Source: Aurantiacibacter sp. MUD11
GTDB taxonomy: Bacteria; Pseudomonadota; Alphaproteobacteria; Sphingomonadales; Sphingomonadaceae
Assembly (NCBI RefSeq): GCF_026967575.1
Contig: NZ_CP114054.1
Location: 1,302,001 to 1,366,000, forward strand
Reading direction: 5' to 3'
DNA length: 64,000 bases
Position numbers and translations under genes: made by a program. Shown here piece after piece: positions 7,932 through 16,568 of this stretch. Below the pieces are notes generated by a model, which saw only the letters and a list, made by a program, of their open reading frames with translations, made no database searches and was not told the DNA's origin. How positions within the stretch are numbered: position 1 is the first letter of the stretch; each line of letters opens with the position of its first letter.

Positions 7932-9520
7932 CCGGCCCGACGCGCCTCGATGCCCTTGTGGTCGGCGCGGGGTTCTCCGGGCTCTACATGCTGCACAAGC
8001 TGCGGCAGGAGGGGTTCTCCGCGCAGGTGGTGGAGAAAGGCTCCGGCGTCGGCGGCACCTGGTTCTGGAACCGCTATCCCGGTGCGCGCTGCGACATACC
8101 CAGTCTCGAATACTCCTACGGCTTCGATCCGCAGCTGGAGCAGGAATGGGAGTGGACCGAACGCTACGCCGCCCAAGGCGAGATACTCCGTTACCTGGAG
8201 CATGTCGCCGACCGCTATGACCTGCGCGGCGATATCCTGCTGAACACGCTGGTCACCTCGGCCAGGTGGGACGAAGCGAGCAGCCGCTGGAGCGTGCAGA
8301 CTGACGGTGGCGACAGCTTCGATGTGCAGTTCCTGATCCTCGCAACGGGCGCACTGTCCGAACCGAAGATGCCCGACCTGCCGGGGCTGGAGAACTTCGA
8401 GGGGGAGGTGCTGTTCACCGCCAAGTGGGACGACAGCGTCGACCTGAAAGGCAAGAACGTCTGCCATTTCGGCACCGGCTCCTCGGGCATCCAGGCGGTT
8501 GCCGCGATGAGCGAATACGTCGGGCACCTCACCGTGTTCCAGCGCACGCCCAGCTATGCCGTACCGGCCAACAACCGTCCGCTCGAACCTGGCGAGCAGG
8601 AGGCGATGAAGGCGCATTACCAGGAGATGCGGCAGGCCGCGCGCAACTCGCCGCTGGGGTTCGCCAATCCGCCCCGCCCCGGCAAGGCCAAGGAATTTGC
8701 CCCGGATGCCCGCGAGCAGCGGCTGGAGGAAGCGTGGAACGCCGGCACCACCGGCCTGCTCAATGCCTTCGAGGACTTGCTGTTCGACGAGGAATCGAAC
8801 GAATACGCTGCCGCCTTCGCGCGCGAAAAGATCGCCGAGACGGTGCAGGACCCGGACAAGGTCCGCAAGCTGACGCCCAGCTATCCGCTCGGCTCGCGCC
8901 GCATGTGCGCCGAGATCGGCTTCTACGACGCGCTCAACAAGGATCACGTCGACCTGGTCGACGTGCGCGAGGAGCCGGTAGTCGAGATCACCGCGAGCGA
9001 GGTGGTGACCAACAAGGGGCGGTATCCGGCGGACGCCATCACGCTAGCAACCGGTTTCGACGCCTGTGTCGGCGCGATCAAGGCGATCGACATCACCGGG
9101 CGCGATGGCCGCGAGATCGCCAAGGAATGGGACATGGGGCCGCGCGCCTACCTCGGCCTGGCCATCGAGGGCTTTCCCAACATGTTCACCGTCACCGGGC
9201 CGGGCAGCCCCTCGGTGCTGTCCAACGTGGTCGTCTCCATCGAGCAGCACGTCGAATGGATCGCGCGCTGCATGGGCGACATGCGCGAGCGCGGCCAGCA
9301 GGTGATCGAGGCGACCCGCGAGGCGGAAGCCGCATGGATGCAGCATGCCGACGAGGTAGCGCAGCAGACGCTCTTTCCCCGTGCCGACAGCTGGTACCAG
9401 GGGCGCACGGCGGACGGACGACAGGTGTTCATGCCCTTTGTCGGCGGGGTGGGCGCCTACCGCGCCAAATGCGACGAAGTGGCCGCGCAAGGATACGAAG
9501 GTTTTGCGCTCTCGCCTTGA
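7928..9520 (+). CDS. FAD/NADPH-dependent Baeyer-Villiger-type monooxygenase with altered fingerprint
   Basis: This 530-residue flavoprotein resembles cyclohexanone monooxygenase. An FAD Rossmann motif GAGFSG lies at residues 13-18, followed by GVGGTWFWNRYPGARCD, characteristic of the class. A second dinucleotide motif GTGSSG at about 180 would bind NADPH. The Baeyer-Villiger fingerprint FxGxxxHxxxW(P/D) is present at residues 157-168 as FEGEVLFTAKWD, but the conserved His is Phe163. It would insert oxygen into a ketone to give an ester or lactone. The altered residue may change activity. ATG 7928 overlaps the esterase stop. Confidence 0.88.
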   Translation: MTGPTRLDALVVGAGFSGLYMLHKLRQEGFSAQVVEKGSGVGGTWFWNRYPGARCDIPSLEYSYGFDPQLEQEWEWTERYAAQGEILRYLEHVADRYDLRGDILLNTLVTSARWDEASSRWSVQTDGGDSFDVQFLILATGALSEPKMPDLPGLENFEGEVLFTAKWDDSVDLKGKNVCHFGTGSSGIQAVAAMSEYVGHLTVFQRTPSYAVPANNRPLEPGEQEAMKAHYQEMRQAARNSPLGFANPPRPGKAKEFAPDAREQRLEEAWNAGTTGLLNAFEDLLFDEESNEYAAAFAREKIAETVQDPDKVRKLTPSYPLGSRRMCAEIGFYDALNKDHVDLVDVREEPVVEITASEVVTNKGRYPADAITLATGFDACVGAIKAIDITGRDGREIAKEWDMGPRAYLGLAIEGFPNMFTVTGPGSPSVLSNVVVSIEQHVEWIARCMGDMRERGQQVIEATREAEAAWMQHADEVAQQTLFPRADSWYQGRTADGRQVFMPFVGGVGAYRAKCDEVAAQGYEGFALSP

Positions 9521-9539
9521 AACGAAGCCCGTCGCAACA

Positions 9540-9551
9540 TAACGCTCGTTA
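9540..9551. promoter_or_regulatory. Short palindrome before the cupin genes
   Basis: TAACGCTCGTTA is a 5-2-5 inverted repeat (TAACG/CGTTA) in the 82-base gap between the monooxygenase and the first cupin. It could be an operator or a promoter element for the downstream genes. No T-run follows, so a terminator is unlikely. The match is short and may be chance. Confidence 0.3.
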
Positions 9552-9602
9552 GGATAAGATTACAAAGGCGCGAGTCTCGCAAAGGGACCGCAGGAGAGAG
9601 AA

Positions 9603-10136
9603 ATGCCAGAAGCACCCACCACGGAACCCTGGGCAGGCACGCCGCCGGTACCCGAAAGCCTGCGCCCCGGCGCCAAGCCCGAAGCCTACATGGCCAAGAT
9701 CGCCGAGGGCGACGAACGCTACTGGGTGCCGATCGTGGAGGATGTCTATTCCAAGCCGGTATGGATCAGCCCCAGCCTGAACATGTGGGCCGACGTGTTG
9801 ATGGCCAAGAAGGCCTGCATCGTGAACCGGCACTACCATCCCAAGCCGATCTGGGCTTATACCATCAGCGGCAAGTGGGCTTACCTGGAGCATGAATGGA
9901 CCGCCACGGCGGGCGACTTCATCTTCGAGGCTCCGGGCGAAAGCCACACGCTGGTCGCCTATGAGCACCCCGACCCGATGAAGGTATTCTTCGTCGTGTC
10001 CGGCCCGCTAATGTGGCTGGACGAGCAAGGTAACACCGTCGGCCATTTCGACGTCTTCGACTACATGGCGATGGCCCGCGAACACTACGACAAGGTCGGC
10101 ATCGGCGCCGACTATGTCGACACACTGATCCGATAG
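9603..10136 (+). CDS. Cupin protein 1, 2,4'-dihydroxyacetophenone dioxygenase-like
   Basis: This 177-residue single-domain cupin has metal-binding motif 1 near NRHYHPKPIWAYTISGKWAYLEHEW and motif 2 near GDFIFEAPGESHTLV. It offers the His-x-His, Glu/Gln and His ligands for iron. The ligand spacing and the E-W-x-A-x-x-GD-F-I-x-E-A-PGE-x-HTLV style match 2,4'-dihydroxyacetophenone dioxygenase and the related ChrR-type cupins. That enzyme cleaves a side-chain C-C bond to give 4-hydroxybenzoate and formate. It is the first of three tandem paralogues, with a GGAGAG site before ATG 9603. The substrate is inferred from family resemblance only. Confidence 0.8.
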   Translation: MPEAPTTEPWAGTPPVPESLRPGAKPEAYMAKIAEGDERYWVPIVEDVYSKPVWISPSLNMWADVLMAKKACIVNRHYHPKPIWAYTISGKWAYLEHEWTATAGDFIFEAPGESHTLVAYEHPDPMKVFFVVSGPLMWLDEQGNTVGHFDVFDYMAMAREHYDKVGIGADYVDTLIR

Positions 10137-10149
10137 AGGAGAGAAATCC

Positions 10150-10689
10150 ATGGCAAGTCAGATGAAAGCACCGCCTAGCGACAAGGCGGAAATCGTCGAA
10201 GTTCCGTTCAACTACCGCGACCTGGTCGAAAAGCGCAGCCCCGGTGGCCGCTACATCGATGCGCAGTCCGACGTGGACAGCCCGTGGGTGCCCTTCGGCC
10301 CCAACGCGGCAATCAAGCACCTCGCCTTCGACGTGCGCCGCAACCTGTTTTCCAACATCCTCTGGATGAAGGGACCGGGCGTGATCGGCACGCACATGCA
10401 CCGCGGCACCATCACCATGGTCTGCCTCGAAGGCTCCGTCCGCTACCTGGAGTATGACTGGGTGGCATCGCCCGGCGGCCTGATCCTCGAAGTGCCCGGC
10501 GAAAGCCACACGCTCGTCACCGAGCATCCGGAGGGCTGCAAGCTGTTCGGCTGGATGGAGGGCCCGATCGAGTTCTACGACGAGAACGCCAACCTGATCG
10601 AGACGGCCGACGTGTGGTGGATGATGAACCACTACGAGGAATACTGCCGCGAGCAGGGCATCGAGATCAACGAAAAGCTCTACGTCTAG
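10150..10689 (+). CDS. Cupin protein 2, 2,4'-dihydroxyacetophenone dioxygenase-like
   Basis: This 179-residue cupin is closer to the third copy than to the first: both have SPWVPFG, IKHLAFDVR/IRHLAFDVR and VIGTH-x-HRG segments. The predicted ligands lie in GTHMHRG and in the PGESHTLV region. It starts 13 bases after cupin 1. The C-terminal helix (WWMMNHYEEYCREQGI) is shared with cupin 3. It may form a hetero-oligomer with the others or act on a related ketone. Confidence 0.8.
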   Translation: MASQMKAPPSDKAEIVEVPFNYRDLVEKRSPGGRYIDAQSDVDSPWVPFGPNAAIKHLAFDVRRNLFSNILWMKGPGVIGTHMHRGTITMVCLEGSVRYLEYDWVASPGGLILEVPGESHTLVTEHPEGCKLFGWMEGPIEFYDENANLIETADVWWMMNHYEEYCREQGIEINEKLYV

Positions 10690-10702
10690 GGAGGCCTGAA
10701 GC

Positions 10703-11260
10703 ATGGCCACGCAGGAAAAGCCCAAGCTGGGCGCCAAGACCGCCGCCGAAGCCGGAGCGTTCAAGATCGTCAACGTGCCAGAAGCCTACAAGCACGTGAT
10801 CGACGAATACGTGTGCGAAGGCACCTATGTCTCGACCTCGGAAGAGGAGAGCCCGTGGGTGCCCTTCGGCGACAATGCGGCAATCCGTCACCTTGCCTTC
10901 GACGTGCGCAACAACGTCTATGCGAACGTGCTGTGGATCAAGGAAAAGGGCGTGATCGGCACGCACAAGCACCGCGGCATGGTGTGGGCGATCGGTCTGG
11001 AAGGCAGCTTCCGCTACCTCGAATACGACTGGGTCTGCCGTCCGGGCGATTTCATCACCGAATTCCCCGGCCACGCGCACACCCTCGTCACCGACGAGCC
11101 CAACGGCATGAAGGCCTTCTTCTGGATGCAGGGCGCCAACGAGTTCTACGACGATGAGGGCAACCACGTCGAAACGCTCGATGTGTGGTGGTTCATCAAC
11201 CACTACGAGAGCTACTGCAAGGAGAAGGGCATCCCGATCAACCGGCAGCTCTATCTGTGA
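10703..11260 (+). CDS. Cupin protein 3, 2,4'-dihydroxyacetophenone dioxygenase-like
   Basis: This 185-residue cupin has ligands predicted in GTHKHRGM and GHAHTLV; the second motif reads PGHAH where the other two copies have PGESH. The stop TGA (11258-11260) overlaps the GTG start of the SDR gene, so the two are translationally coupled. The run of three cupins shows repeated tandem duplication. Which copies are catalytic cannot be decided from sequence, though all keep histidines in both motifs. Confidence 0.8.
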   Translation: MATQEKPKLGAKTAAEAGAFKIVNVPEAYKHVIDEYVCEGTYVSTSEEESPWVPFGDNAAIRHLAFDVRNNVYANVLWIKEKGVIGTHKHRGMVWAIGLEGSFRYLEYDWVCRPGDFITEFPGHAHTLVTDEPNGMKAFFWMQGANEFYDDEGNHVETLDVWWFINHYESYCKEKGIPINRQLYL

Positions 11261-12111
11261 GCGGGGAGCCGAAGACCCTCGACCAGTTCGACATCACCGG
11301 CCGCTCCGCGCTCGTCACGGGCGCGGCGAGCGGTATCGGCCTCGCCTATGCCGAGGTGATGGCCGAAGCTGGGGCCAAGGTGACGCTGACCGACATCGAT
11401 GCCGAGGGCGTGGCGCTTGCGGCAGACCGGTTGACGCATGAAGGCTACGACGTGCGCTGGGACGCCTGCGACGTGTCCGACCTCGAAGCGGTCGCCCGCG
11501 CCTTCGACCACCACGTAGAGGCCTACGGCGGCTGCGACATCGCCTTCGCCAATGCCGGTCTCGACGTCGGTGACGGCTTCTGGAGCCCGGAGGACAAGCG
11601 CAACCCGGCTGGCCAGATCGATGTCTATTCCAAGGAGAAATGGGACAAGTCGATCGGCATCAACCTGACCGGCGTGTTCCACACGGTGCGGGAAGCCGCG
11701 CGGGTGATGAAAGCCAATACGCATCGGCGTGGCGGCAGTATCGTCATCACCAGCTCCAACGCGGCAGAGGTAAACGAGGCCATCGTCGGCGTCCCGTACA
11801 TGGCCGCGAAGGCAGGCGTGAAGCACTTCATGCGCCATGCCGCCTACGAACTGGCCGCCTACGGCATCCGCGTGAACGCCATCGCGCCCGGCCCCTTCGT
11901 CACCAACATCGGTGATGGCTGGGTGAAAAAGAACCCGGCGGCCAAGGAAGCGTGGGACAAGCTGGTGCCGGTGGGCCGCATGGCAGAGACCTACCAGATC
12001 AAGCCGCTCGCCCTGCTGCTCGCCAGCGACGCGGGCAGCTACATGACCGGCAGCCACGTGATGATCGACGGCGGGATGCAGCTTGGCCCGATCAAGCCGC
12101 TCGACGACTAA
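11257..12111 (+). CDS. Short-chain dehydrogenase/reductase
   Basis: This 284-residue NAD(P)-dependent classical SDR has the cofactor motif TGAASGIG near the N-terminus, the NAG motif (ANAGLDVG), a catalytic Ser in ITSSNAAE and the YxxxK pair in YMAAK. A C-terminal MIDGGMQLG is typical. An insert around residues 105-125 (WSPEDKRNPAGQIDVYSKEK) is longer than in the shortest members. The acidic TDID after strand 2 suggests NAD over NADP. I chose the GTG at 11257, which overlaps the cupin stop; a longer reading would run back through cupin 3. It probably oxidises an alcohol intermediate. Confidence 0.9.
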   Translation: MSGEPKTLDQFDITGRSALVTGAASGIGLAYAEVMAEAGAKVTLTDIDAEGVALAADRLTHEGYDVRWDACDVSDLEAVARAFDHHVEAYGGCDIAFANAGLDVGDGFWSPEDKRNPAGQIDVYSKEKWDKSIGINLTGVFHTVREAARVMKANTHRRGGSIVITSSNAAEVNEAIVGVPYMAAKAGVKHFMRHAAYELAAYGIRVNAIAPGPFVTNIGDGWVKKNPAAKEAWDKLVPVGRMAETYQIKPLALLLASDAGSYMTGSHVMIDGGMQLGPIKPLDD

Positions 12112-12125
12112 GGAAGAGGACACCC

Positions 12126-13244
12126 ATGACCACGCCAGCACGCGCCGCCATCTGCCGCGGCAACAAGGAGCCGTTCTCCATCGAGGACGTGGAACTCGAC
12201 GAGCTGCGCCCCGACGAACTGCTGGTGCGCGTGGTAGCCTGCGGCGTCTGTCACACCGACATGGCCGTGCGCGACGAACAACTGCCGGTGCCGCACCCGG
12301 TGGTGCTGGGGCATGAAGGCGCCGGCATTGTCGAGGCGGTAGGCAGCGAGGTCACCGTCGCCAAGCCGGGCGACCGGGTGGTGATGAGCTTCAACTCCTG
12401 TGGCTCCTGCCCGTCGTGCGAAATCGACGCGCCCACCTACTGCTACAATTTCTTCCCGCACAACTGGTCCGGCACGCGCGCCGACGGCTCTCCCGTCATG
12501 TTCAAGGACGGCGCGCCGATGAACGCCAACTTCTTCGGTCAGTCCAGCTTCGCCACCCATGCCATCGCGCATGAAGCGAATACCGTGAAAGTGCCCGACA
12601 GCGCGGCGAACATTCCGCTGGAGCAGATCGCCCCCATCGGCTGCGGCCTGATGACCGGCGCCGGCGCGGTCCTGCGCTCCATGGACGTGCGCAAGGGCAT
12701 GCCGATCGCCGTGTTCGGCACCGGCACGGTCGGCATGGCCGCGATCATGGCGGCAAAGATTGTCGGGGCGAACCCGATCATCGCGGTCGACATCAACGAC
12801 GAACGCCTTGCCCTTGCGAAAGAGCTGGGAGCGACGCACACGATCAACGCGCGCGGCAAGGTGGTCGAGCAGATCCAGGAACTGGTGCCGCAGGGCCTTG
12901 GTTATGCCTTCGACACCACGGGCATCAACACGGTGATCCAGGATGCGTGGAGCCTGCTGGCGCCCAAGGGCATCTGCGGCATCGTGGGTGCTTCCCCGCC
13001 AGAGGACATGCTGACGTTCAACGAAACCGCCTTCATGGGCGGTGGCCGCACGGTGAAGGGCATCCTGGGCGGCGACAGCGATGTCGGGCCGTTCCTGTGC
13101 GAACTGCTCGACTATCACGTGAAGGGGCAATTCCCGTTCGAGAAGCTGATCGGCTATTTCGATTTCGACCAGATCAACGAGGCCATCCACGCCAGCGAGG
13201 ATGGCTCCGTCGTGAAGCCGGTCCTGCGGATTTCGGCGGAGTAG
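12126..13244 (+). CDS. Zinc-dependent alcohol dehydrogenase (aryl/class III-like)
   Basis: This 372-residue medium-chain dehydrogenase has catalytic zinc ligands Cys39 and His63-Glu64 (GHEGAG), plus a later Cys in IGCGLMTGAGAV. The structural-zinc lobe is Cys92, Cys95, Cys98 and Cys106. The NAD motif is GTGTVG, followed by IIAVDIND, whose Asp implies NAD. The overall form is that of benzyl-alcohol or class III dehydrogenases. It lies 14 bases after the SDR. A role in oxidising a primary or aromatic alcohol of the pathway is inferred. Confidence 0.9.
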   Translation: MTTPARAAICRGNKEPFSIEDVELDELRPDELLVRVVACGVCHTDMAVRDEQLPVPHPVVLGHEGAGIVEAVGSEVTVAKPGDRVVMSFNSCGSCPSCEIDAPTYCYNFFPHNWSGTRADGSPVMFKDGAPMNANFFGQSSFATHAIAHEANTVKVPDSAANIPLEQIAPIGCGLMTGAGAVLRSMDVRKGMPIAVFGTGTVGMAAIMAAKIVGANPIIAVDINDERLALAKELGATHTINARGKVVEQIQELVPQGLGYAFDTTGINTVIQDAWSLLAPKGICGIVGASPPEDMLTFNETAFMGGGRTVKGILGGDSDVGPFLCELLDYHVKGQFPFEKLIGYFDFDQINEAIHASEDGSVVKPVLRISAE

Positions 13245-13249
13245 GCGCA

Positions 13250-14140
13250 ATGCTCCGCTGGCTCCTCGCTCTCGTCCTGGCCCTCACCGCCGCTCCGGCG
13301 CTGGCCGAGCATCACGAGGAGCCGCCGCTGTCGGTACAGGTCCTGCGCACCAGCGCGGGATCGCTGCACGTCAATTCGGCGCTGATCATGGGGCGCGAGG
13401 ATGCGGTGCTGGTCGATCCGCCCTTCACCCTTGCCGACGCCCACCGCGTGGCAGCCATGGTGCTCGATAGCGGGCGCAACCTGACGCATATCTTCGTCAC
13501 CCACGATCACCCGGACCATTTCTTCGCCATGGAAGTGCTGGCGGAGGCCTTCCCCGATGCCGAGATCGTCGCGCACGAGACGGTAGTGGCCGACATCTGG
13601 CGCTCGCTGCCGTTCAAGGTCGTGCGCTGGAGCCCGATGCTGGGCGACAACGGCCCGGCCTATCCCTCTGCGCCGCATGCGCTAACCAGCGATGTAATCA
13701 TGCTGGAGGGGCACGAACTGCGCGTGCTCGGCCCGATGCAGGGCGACCATGTCCACTCCACTGCGCTGTGGGTGCCCGAAATCCGCGCCCTGCTGCCGGG
13801 CGATCTCGTGTTCAACGAGGTGCACCTGTGGCTGGGCGAGCATGACGAGGCGCGAGTAGCGGCCTGGGCTGGCGCGATCGAAGAACTCGCCGCGCTGGAA
13901 CCCGAAATCGTCGTCGCCGGCCATGCGCGACCCGGCCTGCCCGACGATGCCAGCGGGCTGGCCTTCACCGCCGATTATCTGGAAGCCTGGCCCAACCTGG
14001 TCGCCAATGCCGCGGACTCCGACGACTTGCAGGCGCTGGTGCGCGCCGCCTTCCCCACCACCATTGACGTGCTCGACGACTTCATTCTCGTGAATTCGAC
14101 CGAAGTCGCGATGGGTGAACAACCGATCTGGACCGAGTAG
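13250..14140 (+). CDS. Secreted metallo-beta-lactamase-fold hydrolase
   Basis: This 296-residue protein has an N-terminal signal peptide (MLRWLLALVLALTAAPALA), so it should be periplasmic. The zinc motif HDHPDH follows strand 5, and further metal histidines are likely in DHVHSTALWV and AGHARPG. This is the MBL fold found in lactonases, thioesterases, alkyl-sulfatase relatives and quinohaemoprotein-associated hydrolases. It starts 5 bases after the alcohol dehydrogenase and precedes the second dehydrogenase. The reaction is unknown; hydrolysis of an ester or lactone before uptake is possible. Confidence 0.85.
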   Translation: MLRWLLALVLALTAAPALAEHHEEPPLSVQVLRTSAGSLHVNSALIMGREDAVLVDPPFTLADAHRVAAMVLDSGRNLTHIFVTHDHPDHFFAMEVLAEAFPDAEIVAHETVVADIWRSLPFKVVRWSPMLGDNGPAYPSAPHALTSDVIMLEGHELRVLGPMQGDHVHSTALWVPEIRALLPGDLVFNEVHLWLGEHDEARVAAWAGAIEELAALEPEIVVAGHARPGLPDDASGLAFTADYLEAWPNLVANAADSDDLQALVRAAFPTTIDVLDDFILVNSTEVAMGEQPIWTE

Positions 14141-14144
14141 AACC

Positions 14145-15146
14145 ATGAAAGCCGTTACCTTCCAGGGCCTCCACACCCCCCTCGCCTTCGAGGAAATTCC
14201 CGATCCCAAGCCCGGTGCGGGCGAACTGGTGGTGAAGGTGGGCCGCTGCGGCATCTGCGGCAGCGACCTGCACATGACCGAGGACGCCGCCTATGGCTGC
14301 AAGCACGGCGACGTGCTGGGTCACGAATTCGCCGGCGAGGTCGTCGAACTCGGCAAGGGCACGCAGGGCCACAAGGTGGGCGACCTCGTTTCGGTCATCC
14401 CGCTGAAGAGCTGCGGCGAGTGCGAGCATTGCCGCAAGGGTGCGGTGCAATGGTGCAGCAACTTCGGCCTGCAGGGCGGCGGCTATGCCGAATATGCCGT
14501 CACCCGTCCGAACCAGTGCGTGGCCCTGCCCAGCAACCTCAGCCTGGCCGATGGCGCGATCATCGAACCGTTGGCGGTGGCGCTGCACGGCGTGAACCTC
14601 TCCGGCATGAAGACCGGCGACAAGGTGCTGGTCCTCGGCGCGGGCCCGATCGGGCTGGCGGTGGCCTTCTGGGCACGCCGCTATGGCGCCTCGAGGGTGG
14701 CGGTGCAGGACATTGCCGACTGGCAGGAAGAGCGCGCACTGGACATGGGCGCCGATGTCTTCGTGGTCGATCCCGAAGACCCGATCGGCAGCGCCGAACG
14801 CGGCCTGGGCGGCAAGGCCGACATCGTCTTCGAATGCGTTGGCGTTCCCGGCCTGATCGACCAGGCCGTCAGCCAGGTGCGCAACGCCGGCACGATCCTG
14901 CTGCTGGGCCTGTGCACCAAGCCGGATACGCTGCACACCTTCCCGATGCTGTCGAAAGAGGTGAGACTGATAACCAGCGCCTTCTTCACCCGGCAGGAAT
15001 ACGAGGCCGCGCTCGCCGCGCTGGAACAGGGGGCCGCAGAACCGCGCGAACTGGTGACCGACACCATCTCGCTGACCGATACGCCGGACGTGTTCGAAAG
15101 CCTCAAGCGCCGGACGAAGCAGTGCAAGGTGTTGATCGCCCCCTGA
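14145..15146 (+). CDS. Zinc-binding alcohol/polyol dehydrogenase
   Basis: This 333-residue medium-chain dehydrogenase has Cys35, Cys38, Asp41 and His60-Glu61 around the catalytic zinc. The structural-zinc cysteines are 90, 93, 96 and 104. The coenzyme motif GAGPIG is followed by VAVQDIADW. It belongs to the sorbitol/threonine dehydrogenase-like branch, different from the upstream class III-type enzyme. It starts 4 bases after the MBL gene and is the last gene of the catabolic run. The substrate is unknown. Confidence 0.88.
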   Translation: MKAVTFQGLHTPLAFEEIPDPKPGAGELVVKVGRCGICGSDLHMTEDAAYGCKHGDVLGHEFAGEVVELGKGTQGHKVGDLVSVIPLKSCGECEHCRKGAVQWCSNFGLQGGGYAEYAVTRPNQCVALPSNLSLADGAIIEPLAVALHGVNLSGMKTGDKVLVLGAGPIGLAVAFWARRYGASRVAVQDIADWQEERALDMGADVFVVDPEDPIGSAERGLGGKADIVFECVGVPGLIDQAVSQVRNAGTILLLGLCTKPDTLHTFPMLSKEVRLITSAFFTRQEYEAALAALEQGAAEPRELVTDTISLTDTPDVFESLKRRTKQCKVLIAP

Positions 15147-15199
15147 CCGGCCCCTAGGGCTAGCTTGTGCCTTCGCGGCCGCAGACCGATTGGGGGCAC

Positions 15200-16564
15200 A
15201 TGGCCAAATCACCCGACAATCCACGAGCGAAGCTGGTCACCGGCTCCATTGCCGGACACTTGGTGCGCCAGACCACGCCGGCCATTGTCGGGGTAGCGGC
15301 GATCATGTCGGTCGGCATCATCGACGCCTATTTCATCGGCCAGCTGGGCGGCGGCGAACTGGCTGCCATCAGTTTCATCTTCCCGGTCATCACCGCGCTG
15401 CAGAGCCTGGGCGTGGGCCTCATGGCGGGGATCAATTCGGTGGTCAGCCGGGCCCTTGGCGAAGGCGACCACGACCGCGCCCTGGCCCGCGCCAACCTGG
15501 GCCTGATGCTGGGGGCGACGGCCGGCGTGGTGGTCGGCCTGCTGCTCTATGCACTGCGCCAGCCGATGTTCCAGCTGATGCAGGCCGATGCCGAGGTGCT
15601 GCCGCTGATCGATGCCTACATGCAGCCCTTCGCGCTCGGCTTCCCGCTGATGATGATGATGATGGGCGTCAACGGAGTGCTGCGCGGCCAGGGCGCCGCG
15701 AAAAGCAACACCGCCGTACTGGTCATCTACTCGGCGGCGAACTGGGTGCTCGATCCCCTGCTGATTACCGGGGCGTTTGGCTTTGCAGGGTTCGGTATTT
15801 CCGGCGCGGCCTATGCCACCATCGGTGGCTGGACCGTGGGCATCATCGCCGCCTTCTGGCTGCTGGAGCGGCATGACCTGCCTTTCCGCCCCGGATCGGT
15901 GCGCAACTGCCGCATCGGCGAGCAGTTGCGTGCGCTCACCCGGGTCGCCGGGCCGGCGGCCTTCACCAATTCTATCAATCCCACCGGCCTTGCCATCCTC
16001 ACCTCGCTGCTGGCGGTCGAGGGATCCGCGGCCGTGGCGGGCTTCGGCGTGGGCGGCCGGTTGCAGAGCTTTGCCGTGGTGCCGCTGCTGGCCCTGTCAG
16101 GCTCGATCGGGGCCATCGTCGGGCAGAACTGGGGCGCGCGGCAATATGACAGGTCGCGCCGGGCGCTGCTGCAGGCCTGGCTGTTCTGCATCGGCTACGG
16201 CCTTGCCGCAGCGGTGATCCTGTTCCTGGCACGGGGGTGGTTCGCCGAACTGTTCAGCGACGAGCAGGAAGTGACCGCCGCAGCGGTGGAATATCTTGCC
16301 ATCTCGGTCTGGGGCTATGCCGGCTACGGGGTGCTGATCGTCGTCAACGGCGCCCTGAACGCGATAGACCGCGCCAGCAATGCCCTCGCCCTGTCGCTCA
16401 CCCGCGTGCTGCTGGTGATGGTGCCGATCGCCTGGCTCGCGCGCGCGGCGCTCGGCACGCAGGCGGTCTACCTGGCGGAACTGCTAGCCAACCTGCTGGG
16501 CGGCCTCGCCGCCGCAGCAATCGCCTGGTGGGTCCTATGGAAGCGTCCCGGGGACGCGTGCTGA
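15200..16564 (+). CDS. MATE-family multidrug/organic cation exporter
   Basis: This 454-residue protein has about 12 hydrophobic helices arranged as two similar halves. Hallmarks include GHLVRQTTPAIVGVAAIMSVGIIDAYFIGQLG at the N-terminus and QSLGVGLMAGINSVVSRALGEGD in helix 2-3. It would export toxic compounds with Na+ or H+ antiport. ATG 15200 follows a GGGGG site; an in-frame ATG at 15167 lacks one. It may protect against intermediates of the adjacent pathway, though this is only positional. Confidence 0.88.
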   Translation: MAKSPDNPRAKLVTGSIAGHLVRQTTPAIVGVAAIMSVGIIDAYFIGQLGGGELAAISFIFPVITALQSLGVGLMAGINSVVSRALGEGDHDRALARANLGLMLGATAGVVVGLLLYALRQPMFQLMQADAEVLPLIDAYMQPFALGFPLMMMMMGVNGVLRGQGAAKSNTAVLVIYSAANWVLDPLLITGAFGFAGFGISGAAYATIGGWTVGIIAAFWLLERHDLPFRPGSVRNCRIGEQLRALTRVAGPAAFTNSINPTGLAILTSLLAVEGSAAVAGFGVGGRLQSFAVVPLLALSGSIGAIVGQNWGARQYDRSRRALLQAWLFCIGYGLAAAVILFLARGWFAELFSDEQEVTAAAVEYLAISVWGYAGYGVLIVVNGALNAIDRASNALALSLTRVLLVMVPIAWLARAALGTQAVYLAELLANLLGGLAAAAIAWWVLWKRPGDAC

Positions 16565-16568
16565 CCGC

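Noticed and set aside
8425-9552. 375-aa frame inside the monooxygenase gene
   Set aside because: It is an overlapping frame of the flavoprotein with Arg/Gly-rich composition and no motif.
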